From a candidate division KSB1 bacterium (GTDB taxonomy: Bacteria > Zhuqueibacterota > Zhuqueibacteria > Residuimicrobiales > Krinioviventaceae), in NCBI GenBank assembly GCA_034521575.1, contig JAXHMJ010000001.1, positions 389,282 through 453,281 of the forward strand: DNA of 64,000 bases, read 5' to 3'. Positions within the stretch are counted from its first letter, which is position 1; each line of letters starts with the position of its first letter. Below the pieces are notes generated by a model, which saw nothing but the letters and a program-made list of their open reading frames with translations, had not been told where the DNA came from and did no database searches. Positions 28,211-36,771 of the stretch are shown piece by piece. The position numbers were made by a program, and so were the translations under genes.

Positions 28211-29458
28211 TTACTCGTAACGAAGCGCTTCGACCGGTTCTACATGGGCCGCTTTTCGGGCGGGGAAAAATCCGGCCAGCAAACCAATGACAGCCAAAAG
28301 ACTGATGGTGATCAATACGATCACCGGAGACATGACGGGATTGCCGAGAAACTGCATCGGCCCGTCAGCTCCGGACGGAATCATACGCACCAGTTTGATG
28401 ATACCGGCAGCGAGCAGCAGCCCCACACCACCGCCAATCAGGGCAAACAGCAGGGACTCGAAAATAAATTGGGACAAAATATGCTGGCGCTTGGCGCCGA
28501 TGGCGCGTTTGACGCCGATTTCCCGGGTACGTTCCTTGACCACCACATACATAATATTGGCGACTCCAACGCCGGCGATGACCAGGGTCATGGCGCCGAT
28601 AAAGCCGAGAAAAATATTCAAGCCCGTAAACACCTTGGACGATTGTTTTTCCTGCTCGACAAAATTCCACATGGGCACAGCGTGTTTGTCCGAGGGGTCA
28701 AACTTGTACTTTTTTCCAAGAATCTCGCGAACGCGCTGTTCCACATACTCGGCATCCTTGGGAGTCACCGGATGGACAATCAATTCACTGATGTAATGAT
28801 AGCCGTAAATGCTTTCAAAGGTGCTGAACGGGATAATGGCGCGCCGGTCATCCGGACCGTTGTTCATAGACGTCTGCGTCTTTTTCGGCATAGTGCCGAT
28901 AATCGTAAACGGCAGTCCGTCCACCTGGACCGTTTCTCCCACCGGATTGGGTCGTCCGAACAGTTCTCCGGCAATCTCGCCGCCGAGAAACACAACGCGT
29001 CTGCGTTCGACCACATCATTCCGATTGATAAAACGGCCTCCAAAGGCGGGCGGCATCCGGCGCAGCCACTCGAATTCAGGAAACACGCCTTCCATATGTG
29101 TGCGTGCGGCTTTATCACCGTTGCGCAAATGCACGCCCCGGTTGTGTTGACAGCTGACACCGTCAATTTCCGGGATCGATTTTTTTAACAGCCACATATC
29201 CTCTTCCACCAGCCGAATACGACGGCCCACCGGCAGGCCTTTATATTTTTGTGTGGTTTGTCCGCCGTAAATCCTGATAATCATATCACCGGCATTCAAA
29301 AAACTTTCCCGCATTCTGAACCCCAGCCCTTTTCCAAACGCCATTAATAAAATAATGGAAAAAGTACCCCAGATAATGGCCAGGGTTGTCAAAAATGCCC
29401 GCAGCTTTTGCTGCTTAATGTCGGCAAAAAATTCTTTTAACATGATCAAGCTGTTCAT
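28211..29458 (-). CDS. ABC transporter permease, MacB/FtsX family
   Basis: The protein has 415 residues: one N-terminal membrane helix (AFLTTLAIIWGTFSIILLMAF), a periplasmic MacB-type domain of about 230 residues and three C-terminal helices. The family block VVKERTREIGVKRAIGAKR lies in the cytoplasmic loop. In MacAB systems such permeases work by mechanotransmission rather than direct transport. It is the last gene of an operon with a second permease and an adaptor; the ATPase is absent. Its ATG lies 22 bases after the stop of the second permease. Confidence 0.9.
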   Translation of the reverse strand: MNSLIMLKEFFADIKQQKLRAFLTTLAIIWGTFSIILLMAFGKGLGFRMRESFLNAGDMIIRIYGGQTTQKYKGLPVGRRIRLVEEDMWLLKKSIPEIDGVSCQHNRGVHLRNGDKAARTHMEGVFPEFEWLRRMPPAFGGRFINRNDVVERRRVVFLGGEIAGELFGRPNPVGETVQVDGLPFTIIGTMPKKTQTSMNNGPDDRRAIIPFSTFESIYGYHYISELIVHPVTPKDAEYVEQRVREILGKKYKFDPSDKHAVPMWNFVEQEKQSSKVFTGLNIFLGFIGAMTLVIAGVGVANIMYVVVKERTREIGVKRAIGAKRQHILSQFIFESLLFALIGGGVGLLLAAGIIKLVRMIPSGADGPMQFLGNPVMSPVIVLITISLLAVIGLLAGFFPARKAAHVEPVEALRYE

Positions 29459-29480
29459 ATGTCTTCCAAAAGTTTATCAT

Positions 29481-30720
29481 CTAATAACGCAAGCATTCAA
29501 CCACATCCAGCCGCGATGCTTTGCGCGCCGGGAAAAATCCGGCCAGAAAACCAACCAGAGCCAAAATCGATACGGACGTCAATAAAACAGTCCATGACAC
29601 TTCGGGGTGTCCCACATACTCCTCTATGGGCAGCATGCTGACGAGTTTAATCAAAACGAGCGCCAGGGCAAACCCGATAGCCGCACCGATACCGATAATA
29701 AAAAAGGTCTCGACGAGAAACTGGGTCATAATTTGTTTGCGGCGCGCGCCGATCGAACGCTTGATACCGATTTCCCGCGTCCGTTCTTTAACCACCACAT
29801 ACATGATATTGGCGAGTCCGATACCGCCGACCATCAGGGTGAGCGAACCCAGCACTCCCAGAAAAATTTTGAATCCGAGACTGAAAAAATGGATAAATTT
29901 ATCCTGGTCCGTCGTATCCCAGATACCCAGAGCGTTCTGATCCGACGGATCGAATTTAAAGCGTTTGCCGAACGCCTCATAAATTTTTATCCTGAACCTG
30001 CTTGGAGCGTGTGGGATCTTTGACCTGATAGACAATATCATTTAAATAGCGTCGACCCAATAACGATTCATGTGTGGTAATGGGAATAAACACCCGACTG
30101 TGGTCACGCACCCCGTAACTGGAAGGCTGCGTTTTTTCCTTGAGCACGCCAATCACCAGAAACGGTGTGTCATAAATATAGATTTGTTTGTTTACCGCAT
30201 CGGCGCCTTTGCCGAACAACAGGTCGCGCAGTTCATATCCGATAAACGCCACGCGCCGGCGTTCGTCCAAATCCGGTTGATTGAGCCAGCGTCCGCCCTT
30301 TTGAGCAATCACATTGCGCATGGGTCCGTATTCGGGTGTGATACCGGTGATCGCTGTCTTGTTCACCGTTTCGCCCACACGAACAGGTGTGTTGTAATTA
30401 ATATATTCCGGACTGATGGCTTTAAACGCACGAACCTGAGTTCTGAGATATTCGACATCATCGGGGCGAAAGCGTATGGAACGGCCGCGGTTATAGCCTT
30501 TGAACACTTTGGTGGTGGTGCCCGGCCACAAGATGGCGATTCCTTCACCCATACCGTGCATATTCTTTTTCATTGACTTTTCCACTCCGACACCAAAAGA
30601 AAGCAAAAAAACCACCGTCAGTGTCCCCCATATCAGGCCGAACATCGTCATCAATGTACGGGCTTTGTATTGGCGCAGGTAGAGTAAAACTTCCCGTAAG
30701 GTATCACGAAATTGAGCCAT
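29481..30720 (-). pseudogene. ABC transporter permease, MacB/FtsX family, one-base frameshift
   Basis: Two overlapping frames (30720-29977 and 30041-29481) form one permease of about 412 residues, with the same layout as its neighbour: N-terminal helix (TLMTMFGLIWGTLTVVFLLS), periplasmic domain, then VVKERTREIGIKRSIGARR and C-terminal helices. The break is at the T5 run 29984-29988; removing one base reads SKQVQDKIYEAFGKRFKFDP without interruption. ATG 30720 with AGGAT upstream is chosen over an upstream start at 30780, which would overlap the adaptor gene. The two permeases probably pair in one complex. Confidence 0.85.
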
Positions 30721-30730
30721 GTGTTTGATC

Positions 30731-31864
30731 CTAAATGATTTCTTTGGGTTCTTTTTCCAATATTTTTTGACCTTCTTCAAGACCGGAGGTCACTTCAATT
30801 TGAATGGCATCACTGAGGCCGGTTTCAATGAACACCTTTTCCGACTCTTCCTGACCCCTGGGTATCATCACGTAGGCCGAATCATTCTCAAATGTCACAA
30901 CCCGTTCCGGAACCGACAAAACGCTGTCTTTTTGCGCGATAATAATATCGGCGTTGGCGGAAAATCCCGCTCGCAGCTGTGCACCGTGCGTGTCGTCAAT
31001 GGCAATTTCAACCGGAAACACCGTGGTATTGTCCTTTTTTTCCGCTTTTAAGGAAATCAGTTTAACATGACCATCAACCTGTTGTCCCGGCAATGCACCG
31101 ATTTTCAGCTGACAAGGCATACCTTCGCTGATCTTGCCGACATCAATTTCATCGACCGTTCCCTTGAACACCAGATTGGACATATTGGCCATGCTGAGCA
31201 GAGGTGTGCCGGCCTGATAGGAAGTTAACGGAACCACCGGATCGCCTTGGTTAACCAGACGTTCCAGAATAAATCCGGTAATCGGAGCTTTTACCACGGT
31301 TTCAATATCACGATCATCAATTCGCACTTTGCCTTTTTCAATCAGGTCCAGCTGCTCTTTGTTGATTTGATACTGTAGCGCTGCCTGGTCATATCGCTGT
31401 TTGATCTCTTCGTATTCCTGATCGGACATCAAACCTTTTTCTTTCATCTGTTTTTTACGCTTGAGCTCTTTTAACAATTGCTCTTTCTCGATCCCGGCCA
31501 TTTCGACATTGCGTTTGGTGCGCGCAAGTTCCAGGGGAGTGGGGTTCGGGCGAACATCCATGACAACGAAGCCTTTTTCCACAAAGTCGCCTTCTTCTAC
31601 ATAAAGCTTTCCAACGACACCCGAGACTTTGGATTTCACGGCAATTTCATCAACCGGCTCTATCGCGCCTACGGCCAGAGCCTTGTCTATGATGGTTTTG
31701 CGTTCAACTTTTACCGTTTTTCGCCCTTGTTCTTCATTTTTGCCGCCGGAGCAGAAAATATATGCAGAAGCTGCAACTGCCAGTATCGTCACGCTCCAGA
31801 CAACCCATCTTGTCCGTCTTTTTCGTTTCAAAGTCATCCTCCCGCATTTGTTCACGGTTCTCAT
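30731..31864 (-). CDS. MacA-like periplasmic adaptor (HlyD/RND membrane fusion protein)
   Basis: About 377 residues from ATG 31864 (a GTG at 31873 is also open). The N-terminal membrane anchor is VVWSVTILAVAASAYIFCSG. It is followed by the lipoyl half-motif (AVKSKVSGVVGKLYVEEGDF), an alpha-helical hairpin with long charged helices (ELLKELKRKKQMKEKGLMSD), the second lipoyl half (VVKAPITGFILERLVNQGDP) and a beta-barrel/membrane-proximal part. It links inner-membrane MacB-type permeases to an outer-membrane channel. No TolC-like gene lies in the window. It is the first gene of the three-gene operon and is divergent from the amidase gene. Confidence 0.9.
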   Translation of the reverse strand: MRTVNKCGRMTLKRKRRTRWVVWSVTILAVAASAYIFCSGGKNEEQGRKTVKVERKTIIDKALAVGAIEPVDEIAVKSKVSGVVGKLYVEEGDFVEKGFVVMDVRPNPTPLELARTKRNVEMAGIEKEQLLKELKRKKQMKEKGLMSDQEYEEIKQRYDQAALQYQINKEQLDLIEKGKVRIDDRDIETVVKAPITGFILERLVNQGDPVVPLTSYQAGTPLLSMANMSNLVFKGTVDEIDVGKISEGMPCQLKIGALPGQQVDGHVKLISLKAEKKDNTTVFPVEIAIDDTHGAQLRAGFSANADIIIAQKDSVLSVPERVVTFENDSAYVMIPRGQEESEKVFIETGLSDAIQIEVTSGLEEGQKILEKEPKEII

Positions 31865-32024
31865 GTTTTTCACTACACTATACGGTAACTTTATTCATTT
31901 GTTACGTTCCCGCCATTGAATAAATCATTTCATGAAAATTATTAGCATATGCAGACAAAACATGCTTGCATAAATCATAAAATTTTGTATGTTGAGGAAA
32001 GAATTATAACCACAGGAAAAACTT

Positions 32025-33782
32025 ATGATCCAATTAAAACAGCTGTATCTCTTTATATTGTTCTATTCTGCTGTCCTGACTGCGGCTCCGTCGGACACCA
32101 GCCTGAACCTGAATATCACTTTTCCGGCAAGATATGATACGTTCAGCGTCGATCAACTCCGGATTACCGGCCGGGTGCCTTCCGGCGCCCGGGTATTTGT
32201 CAACGACCAAAAAGTATCGGTCTTTCCTCAGGGTTCATTTGTAACCCGGGTTGCGCTTCAGGATCACTTGAATCAAATCATCATTCAGGCTTATCTGGGA
32301 TTGCAAAGTGACCAAAATATTCTGTACGTCTATCGGCAGCCGGATTTGAAAACATCGCCAACTATGCCGCTCACCATTGAGCACGAAACCCTGACTCCCC
32401 GTGACAACATCTGGGCGGTCAATGGTGATATGATCCCTCTCGAGTTTAAAGGCAGTCCGGGAGCAAATGCCGCATGCAGGATAGAGAAAATGAATGGCAA
32501 TATTCCCATGCTTGAATTGCCGACCTCGCAAACCGGCGGAATCCGCGGCATATACCACGCAGACGTAACGCTGAAGAATCTGCCGCCGCACCGGCCACTT
32601 GGAATCAAATATACACTTGAAACAAAAAAAACAAAACGTACAGCAGCCGCAGCGGGTCAATTGATTATTTTATCCGACACCACTCCGGTCATCGGTCAGA
32701 CCCGGCATGAATCGCTTTTACACACTGCATCGGCCAGCTATTCCCCGTTAACCCGCTGCAGCGGCGGAGTGCATTTGCATATCACGGGACGCATCAACAA
32801 TCGTTACAAAATCAAACTGTCACCCGCGCAAACGGCTTATATTTCCTGCGACGATGTCACCCTGCTCCCGTCCGGCACGCCGCTTCCGCGGACAGCAGTA
32901 TCAGCGCCGACACTCCGCATTACCCGGGATTGGATCGAATTGCGCCTGTCGGTTGAACAGGCTGTTCCTTTTCAACTTGAATCGGATGATCGGCCCGTTA
33001 AAGTGGTGCTCACCCTGTACGGCGCCCACAAGGCTTCGCACTGGTACCGGTTGGCGCAAACCGATATCGTCAAGCGCGTGTCTTTTTCTCATCCGTACAG
33101 CCATGTCTGTGAATGTACAGTAACCCTGAATCAGGAATACTTATGGGGATATCAGGCGTTCTATGAGGGCAATGTACTGCGATTCAGGATACGCCGAACT
33201 CCGACAGTCGATCCGCAGCATCCGTTAGCCGGACTCACCGTCGCGGTTGATCCGGGACACGGCGGTGATGAACAAGGCGCGGTATCACCTTATGGGTTCA
33301 CAGAAAAAGATATCAACCTGCTTTGGGCGTTACAGCTCACTGAAAAACTGATGGACAATGGCGCCAAGGTTGTCCTGACACGCAGCAATGACACAACCGT
33401 TTCCCTGCGTGAGCGTCTGAATATGGCGCGCGCTTCAGATGCATTGTTCTTTTTATCGTTGCACAACAATGCGGTGGGTGCCGGCAGCGATCCGACCCGC
33501 GTTCAGGGTACCAGTACCTATTTCTCACTGTATCAGAACGAAGCGTTGTGCTCCAGTATTTTTTCTGAAATGCTGGACATTGGTTTTCATCCCTATGGAG
33601 AAATCTATAATATGTATTTTTTGACCGGAGCTCCGGATTTTCTTGTATCTCTGCTTGAAGGTGACTTTTTAACCAATCCGAATCAAGAGATCAAACTGGC
33701 TGATAAAACAACAACCCGACAAATGGCTGACGCGGTTTATCAGGGATTGATCACATTTTTGAAAAAAAGACTTGATTTTTAG
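32025..33782 (+). CDS. N-acetylmuramoyl-L-alanine amidase (Amidase_3) with long N-terminal extension
   Basis: The protein has 585 residues with a signal peptide (LYLFILFYSAVLTAAP). The catalytic domain covers about residues 395-580, with zinc ligands in AVDPGHGGDEQGA (His), GFTEKDIN (Glu) and FFLSLHNNA (His). It cleaves the amide bond between muramic acid and the stem peptide. The first 390 residues form beta-rich domains that are not a standard AMIN domain and may bind the envelope or regulate the enzyme. An AGGAAAA site precedes ATG 32025. It is monocistronic or paired with the small secreted protein that follows. Confidence 0.88.
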   Translation: MIQLKQLYLFILFYSAVLTAAPSDTSLNLNITFPARYDTFSVDQLRITGRVPSGARVFVNDQKVSVFPQGSFVTRVALQDHLNQIIIQAYLGLQSDQNILYVYRQPDLKTSPTMPLTIEHETLTPRDNIWAVNGDMIPLEFKGSPGANAACRIEKMNGNIPMLELPTSQTGGIRGIYHADVTLKNLPPHRPLGIKYTLETKKTKRTAAAAGQLIILSDTTPVIGQTRHESLLHTASASYSPLTRCSGGVHLHITGRINNRYKIKLSPAQTAYISCDDVTLLPSGTPLPRTAVSAPTLRITRDWIELRLSVEQAVPFQLESDDRPVKVVLTLYGAHKASHWYRLAQTDIVKRVSFSHPYSHVCECTVTLNQEYLWGYQAFYEGNVLRFRIRRTPTVDPQHPLAGLTVAVDPGHGGDEQGAVSPYGFTEKDINLLWALQLTEKLMDNGAKVVLTRSNDTTVSLRERLNMARASDALFFLSLHNNAVGAGSDPTRVQGTSTYFSLYQNEALCSSIFSEMLDIGFHPYGEIYNMYFLTGAPDFLVSLLEGDFLTNPNQEIKLADKTTTRQMADAVYQGLITFLKKRLDF

Positions 33783-33828
33783 ACGATAGTTTAATATAAT
33801 ATGATCATAGGAAAGGGTTTTTAAGGAT

Positions 33829-34239
33829 ATGAAAAGAGCAGGATTTACAGTAATAGCACTTTTTATCGTCACCGGAACCGTTTTTTCCGGAGCGGTTATT
33901 GATAATTTCAAGGCCAATACCAGTTTGAATCAGGTTGAACTGGAATGGACGGTAAAGAGTGAATATAACGTTAAGGAATACAATATCCTGCGCAGCCTCG
34001 ACAAAACGAGTTTTGAAGAAATTGACAAGGTTGCTGCAGAATACAATGATCGAGGCGAACACACTTACACCTATGTGGACGATAAAATTTTCAAGAGTCA
34101 GGGGAATACTTTTTATTATAAACTCGAGATCGTTCATTCGAACGGCACGGTCAGCGAATACGGCGAGCTGATCACTGTTTCCACCCAGACCTCCAGTTCC
34201 CGGCATACCTGGGGCAGTTTAAAAGCCATGTTCCGGTGA
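33829..34239 (+). CDS. Small secreted FN3-like protein
   Basis: The protein has 136 residues: signal peptide (FTVIALFIVTGTVFSG) and one fibronectin-type-III-like beta-sandwich (LNQVELEWTVKSEYNVKEYN, then FYYKLEIVHSNGTVSEYGEL). The pattern 'VELEWTV-S-E-NVKEYNI-RS-D' is the same as the FN3-like unit found ahead of T9SS sorting domains, including in the large protein at 59048-64000, but no sorting domain is present here. Role unknown. It lies 46 bases after the amidase gene and may be co-transcribed. Confidence 0.75.
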   Translation: MKRAGFTVIALFIVTGTVFSGAVIDNFKANTSLNQVELEWTVKSEYNVKEYNILRSLDKTSFEEIDKVAAEYNDRGEHTYTYVDDKIFKSQGNTFYYKLEIVHSNGTVSEYGELITVSTQTSSSRHTWGSLKAMFR

Positions 34240-35191
34240 ATTCCTGTAAAACGCATTGTACCAGTATTGATAATCGCGGGTTGTGACCATCCCGTCGCCA
34301 TTTATATCTGATATTCTGTATCCTGATAATCCATTTTTTGCCTGATTATACCATATTAAAAAATCATCCAGATCAACATCATGATCATGATCCAGGTCTC
34401 CGGCTTGCTGCGCCCATCTCTCTGATCCCACCGACACGCAACCCTGTTCATTGTAATACCTGTCTGAAGAGACTGTAAAATCATAGACAGAATCAGATAA
34501 ACTGTTCATTGTTAACTTTGCCGAGGATATAATGTGTTTATGATTGCGGTGAAACACATGCAGATAATACTCTCCGGACAGCACATTCGGCAAGCCGATT
34601 TGGGTTGTGTAACCGTCAGGTTCCACAACGCGGCCGTCCGATCTGAGCAAAAATGAATGCAGTGCGCGCGGTGTCGCGTTTAAAGAATCCTGAAATTCCG
34701 ATTTTGATCCAATCGACAATATGATCCGGGTGCGAATCGAGATTCCGCGGAGCATCGGTGTACGGCGAATCAGCGGGTAAAAGCTGATTTGAAGAAAGCG
34801 TTGTTTGCATGCTGTCCTGACCCGTTATGACGCCTTGCAAAAACACGCGTACCCCAGTGGTGATATATGGTAGTTTGGAAACAGAACTCTCATAACCGGA
34901 GCGGTTTCCCCAGCTGTCCGTGCAGGTGACTTTGTAGTACCAGCTGCGGCTTGTATCCAAATCTGTCAATTGAAATACGGTATCCAGCGTAGCCCCGATA
35001 AAATTTTCAGCCGCAGGAACAAACCCCGGAAATGATTTACGATAAACCTGATAATACAGCGGGGTGTCTTTAGATAGATCGCTGGTATCCTGTTTCACAC
35101 GATCCCAGGTTAATAACGATTGTCCGTCTGCAACGGTCGCAAAGCATAAAGAGTAAAATAACAAAAAACCGGCTATCAGAGTCCTGTTCAT
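34219..35191 (-). pseudogene. Secreted protein with dockerin-like calcium-binding C-terminus, one-base frameshift
   Basis: Frames 35191-34616 and 34755-34219 join to about 323 residues: signal peptide (LIAGFLLFYSLCFATVADGQ), an FN3-like region (YYQVYRKSFPG, SWYYKVTCTDSWGNRSGYES), a middle beta domain, and a C-terminus with two EF-hand-like loops (GDLDHDHDVDLDDFL, DINGDGMVTTRDYQ), as in dockerin type I. The frame changes between DHIVDWIKI and EFQDSLNATPRAL; dropping one base of the CC at 34698-34699 restores it. The dockerin-like unit suggests binding to a cohesin-type partner or simple calcium stabilisation. It converges with the FN3-like gene, overlapping it by 21 bases. Confidence 0.7.
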
Positions 35192-35324
35192 GGTAAAATT
35201 CCGCTGATTCTTTGAATATTTCCTTGGTAATTGTTGTTTTTATTATTAAAGTTATAGTTATTAATATTCACGCACCTATAAATAGAAACATAGTATCAAT
35301 TTTGCAGTCGATTAAGGAGGATGT

Positions 35325-36014
35325 ATGAAAGTTTTACGATTTTTTGCGCTTTTACTTGTATTCACAGTATTTTGCGCTGAACAGGAACCAGGCCGGACCC
35401 CGGCTGTTGAAAAAAAACAACAAAAAGCCCGGGAAGAACAAAAGATTATAAAACAGCCTGTACAGGATTCTGTGGCCCTGCAAGCCAAAATAGAAGAATT
35501 GGAACAACGCAAACAAACGCTTGAGCAGAGGGCTAAAAAGCTTGATGCTCAGCAACAAAAGCTTGCCGCACGTCAAGACAGTCTGAATGCACAACAACAA
35601 AAATTAGCGGAGCGTGAACAGGAGATAAAGCAGTTACACCGGAACAGCTGGTGGACCTTGATCATTGGTATTCTACTTATTTTAATTGCCCTGGTTCTTT
35701 TCATCATCCGGCCGCGCCCCAAATCAGGCAAAACCCAACCGGCACCATCACCCAAAGAACCTGAACAAGCCAAACCGGATACCCAAGAGGTGACAAAAAC
35801 AGAGCAAGCTGATCCGTTGTATGACAAAGCAGTCGAATCGGTGCTCAAAGAACAGAGTGCATCGGTAACACGCCTGCAAAAAGCATTAGGTGTGGGACGC
35901 ACCCGTGTCAATCATCTGCTTGAGGCTATGGAAGAAAAGGGGCTGGTCGGACCTTCCCGGCCCAACCGGACACGCGAGGTTCTAAGCACCTGGGAAGAAT
36001 ACACCAAATCCTGA
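35325..36014 (+). CDS. Membrane coiled-coil protein with C-terminal FtsK-gamma-like winged helix
   Basis: The protein has 229 residues: signal peptide or anchor (FFALLLVFTVFCAEQ), a long periplasmic Gln/Lys/Glu-rich coiled coil (about 50-105), one membrane helix (WWTLIIGILLILIALVLFII, about 111-130), a Pro-rich linker, and a cytoplasmic winged-helix domain (about 163-229: DPLYDKAVESVLKEQSASV, RLQKALGVGRTRVNHLLEAM, EEKGLVGPSRPNRTREVL). The last part is close to the FtsK gamma domain, which reads polar DNA sequences in chromosome segregation. A free-standing gamma domain on a membrane coiled coil is unusual. A strong AAGGAGG site and a strong terminator frame it as a single gene. Confidence 0.85.
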   Translation: MKVLRFFALLLVFTVFCAEQEPGRTPAVEKKQQKAREEQKIIKQPVQDSVALQAKIEELEQRKQTLEQRAKKLDAQQQKLAARQDSLNAQQQKLAEREQEIKQLHRNSWWTLIIGILLILIALVLFIIRPRPKSGKTQPAPSPKEPEQAKPDTQEVTKTEQADPLYDKAVESVLKEQSASVTRLQKALGVGRTRVNHLLEAMEEKGLVGPSRPNRTREVLSTWEEYTKS

Positions 36015-36021
36015 ACCCGTG

Positions 36022-36052
36022 CAAGGCCGGACTTGAGTCCGGCCTTGTTTTT
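36022..36052 (+). terminator. Rho-independent terminator
   Basis: Perfect 11-base stem (AAGGCCGGACT / AGTCCGGCCTT) with a two-base loop, followed by GTTTTT, eight bases after the winged-helix gene. Confidence 0.88.
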
Positions 36053-36755
36053 AAACCCATAAAAGGTACAACAACGCAGCCGTCGCCAAAGGGACGGTCA
36101 GATTATCCAATCCTTTCAAAGAAACGGCTTCGATCACAGTTGCGACGACCGCTCCGACACCGGTCGCGACGAGCAGGGTTGAAAACGAAAACACCGGTGC
36201 ATCCGGCGCAATCGGTGAGCCCGGAATCACCCAAAGCGATATGAAGATCCCAATGGCGCTGAACACCAGCATAGCCGCAGACCCTTCAAGCGTTTTTGTG
36301 GCATTAAAACATGTAAAGCTGTGCTTGCCCATGTAACGTCCTATTAACGCTGCCATTGCATCTCCCAGGGTCATGGCCATGATGCCCGCCATAGCGATAG
36401 ACACATGATCGGCCGGTCCATGGGGGTTCCACAGGAACGCCATGCACAGGGTAATGGAAACAGCAAAATAAACCGTACCCGGAGAATCTTCCTTTGAATC
36501 CATATGGCCGTAGGTTTGCTTTCTGTAAAACAGATAATTGAGAATAATAAAACTTGCATACGGAATCAAACCGGGCAGTTTGTTCTCAAACAACATCAAC
36601 ACTCCCCAGGTCCACAATCCGGCAAAAAGATGCGTCAGTTTTCGGGTGAAAAATTGAGGCAACTGATATTTTTTTCCCACATTTTCAAATAATGCCAGAA
36701 TACCAAATGCATACAAATAGGAGGCGATTAATCCCAACCAGTCCATTTTTGTCAT
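36051..36755 (-). CDS. CTP-dependent polyprenol/phytol kinase-like membrane protein
   Basis: The protein has 234 residues and about seven membrane helices. The CTP-transferase/dolichol-kinase family motifs are present: FTRKLTHLFAG near the N-terminus and MTLGDAMAALIGRYMGKHSF ... ATKTLEGSAAM in the loop. Members phosphorylate long-chain alcohols (dolichol, phytol) or make CDP-lipids; the substrate cannot be told here. AAAGGAG lies upstream of ATG 36755. It is the last gene of the operon that starts with the cyclophilin gene, 16 bases after the M1 peptidase stop. Confidence 0.82.
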   Translation of the reverse strand: MTKMDWLGLIASYLYAFGILALFENVGKKYQLPQFFTRKLTHLFAGLWTWGVLMLFENKLPGLIPYASFIILNYLFYRKQTYGHMDSKEDSPGTVYFAVSITLCMAFLWNPHGPADHVSIAMAGIMAMTLGDAMAALIGRYMGKHSFTCFNATKTLEGSAAMLVFSAIGIFISLWVIPGSPIAPDAPVFSFSTLLVATGVGAVVATVIEAVSLKGLDNLTVPLATAALLYLLWV

Positions 36756-36771
36756 GACAGGGCTCCTTTAT

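Noticed and set aside
28157-29188. A 343-codon plus-strand open frame
   Set aside because: It is antisense to the clear MacB-type permease, has low-complexity His/Asn/Gln-rich translation and no family likeness.
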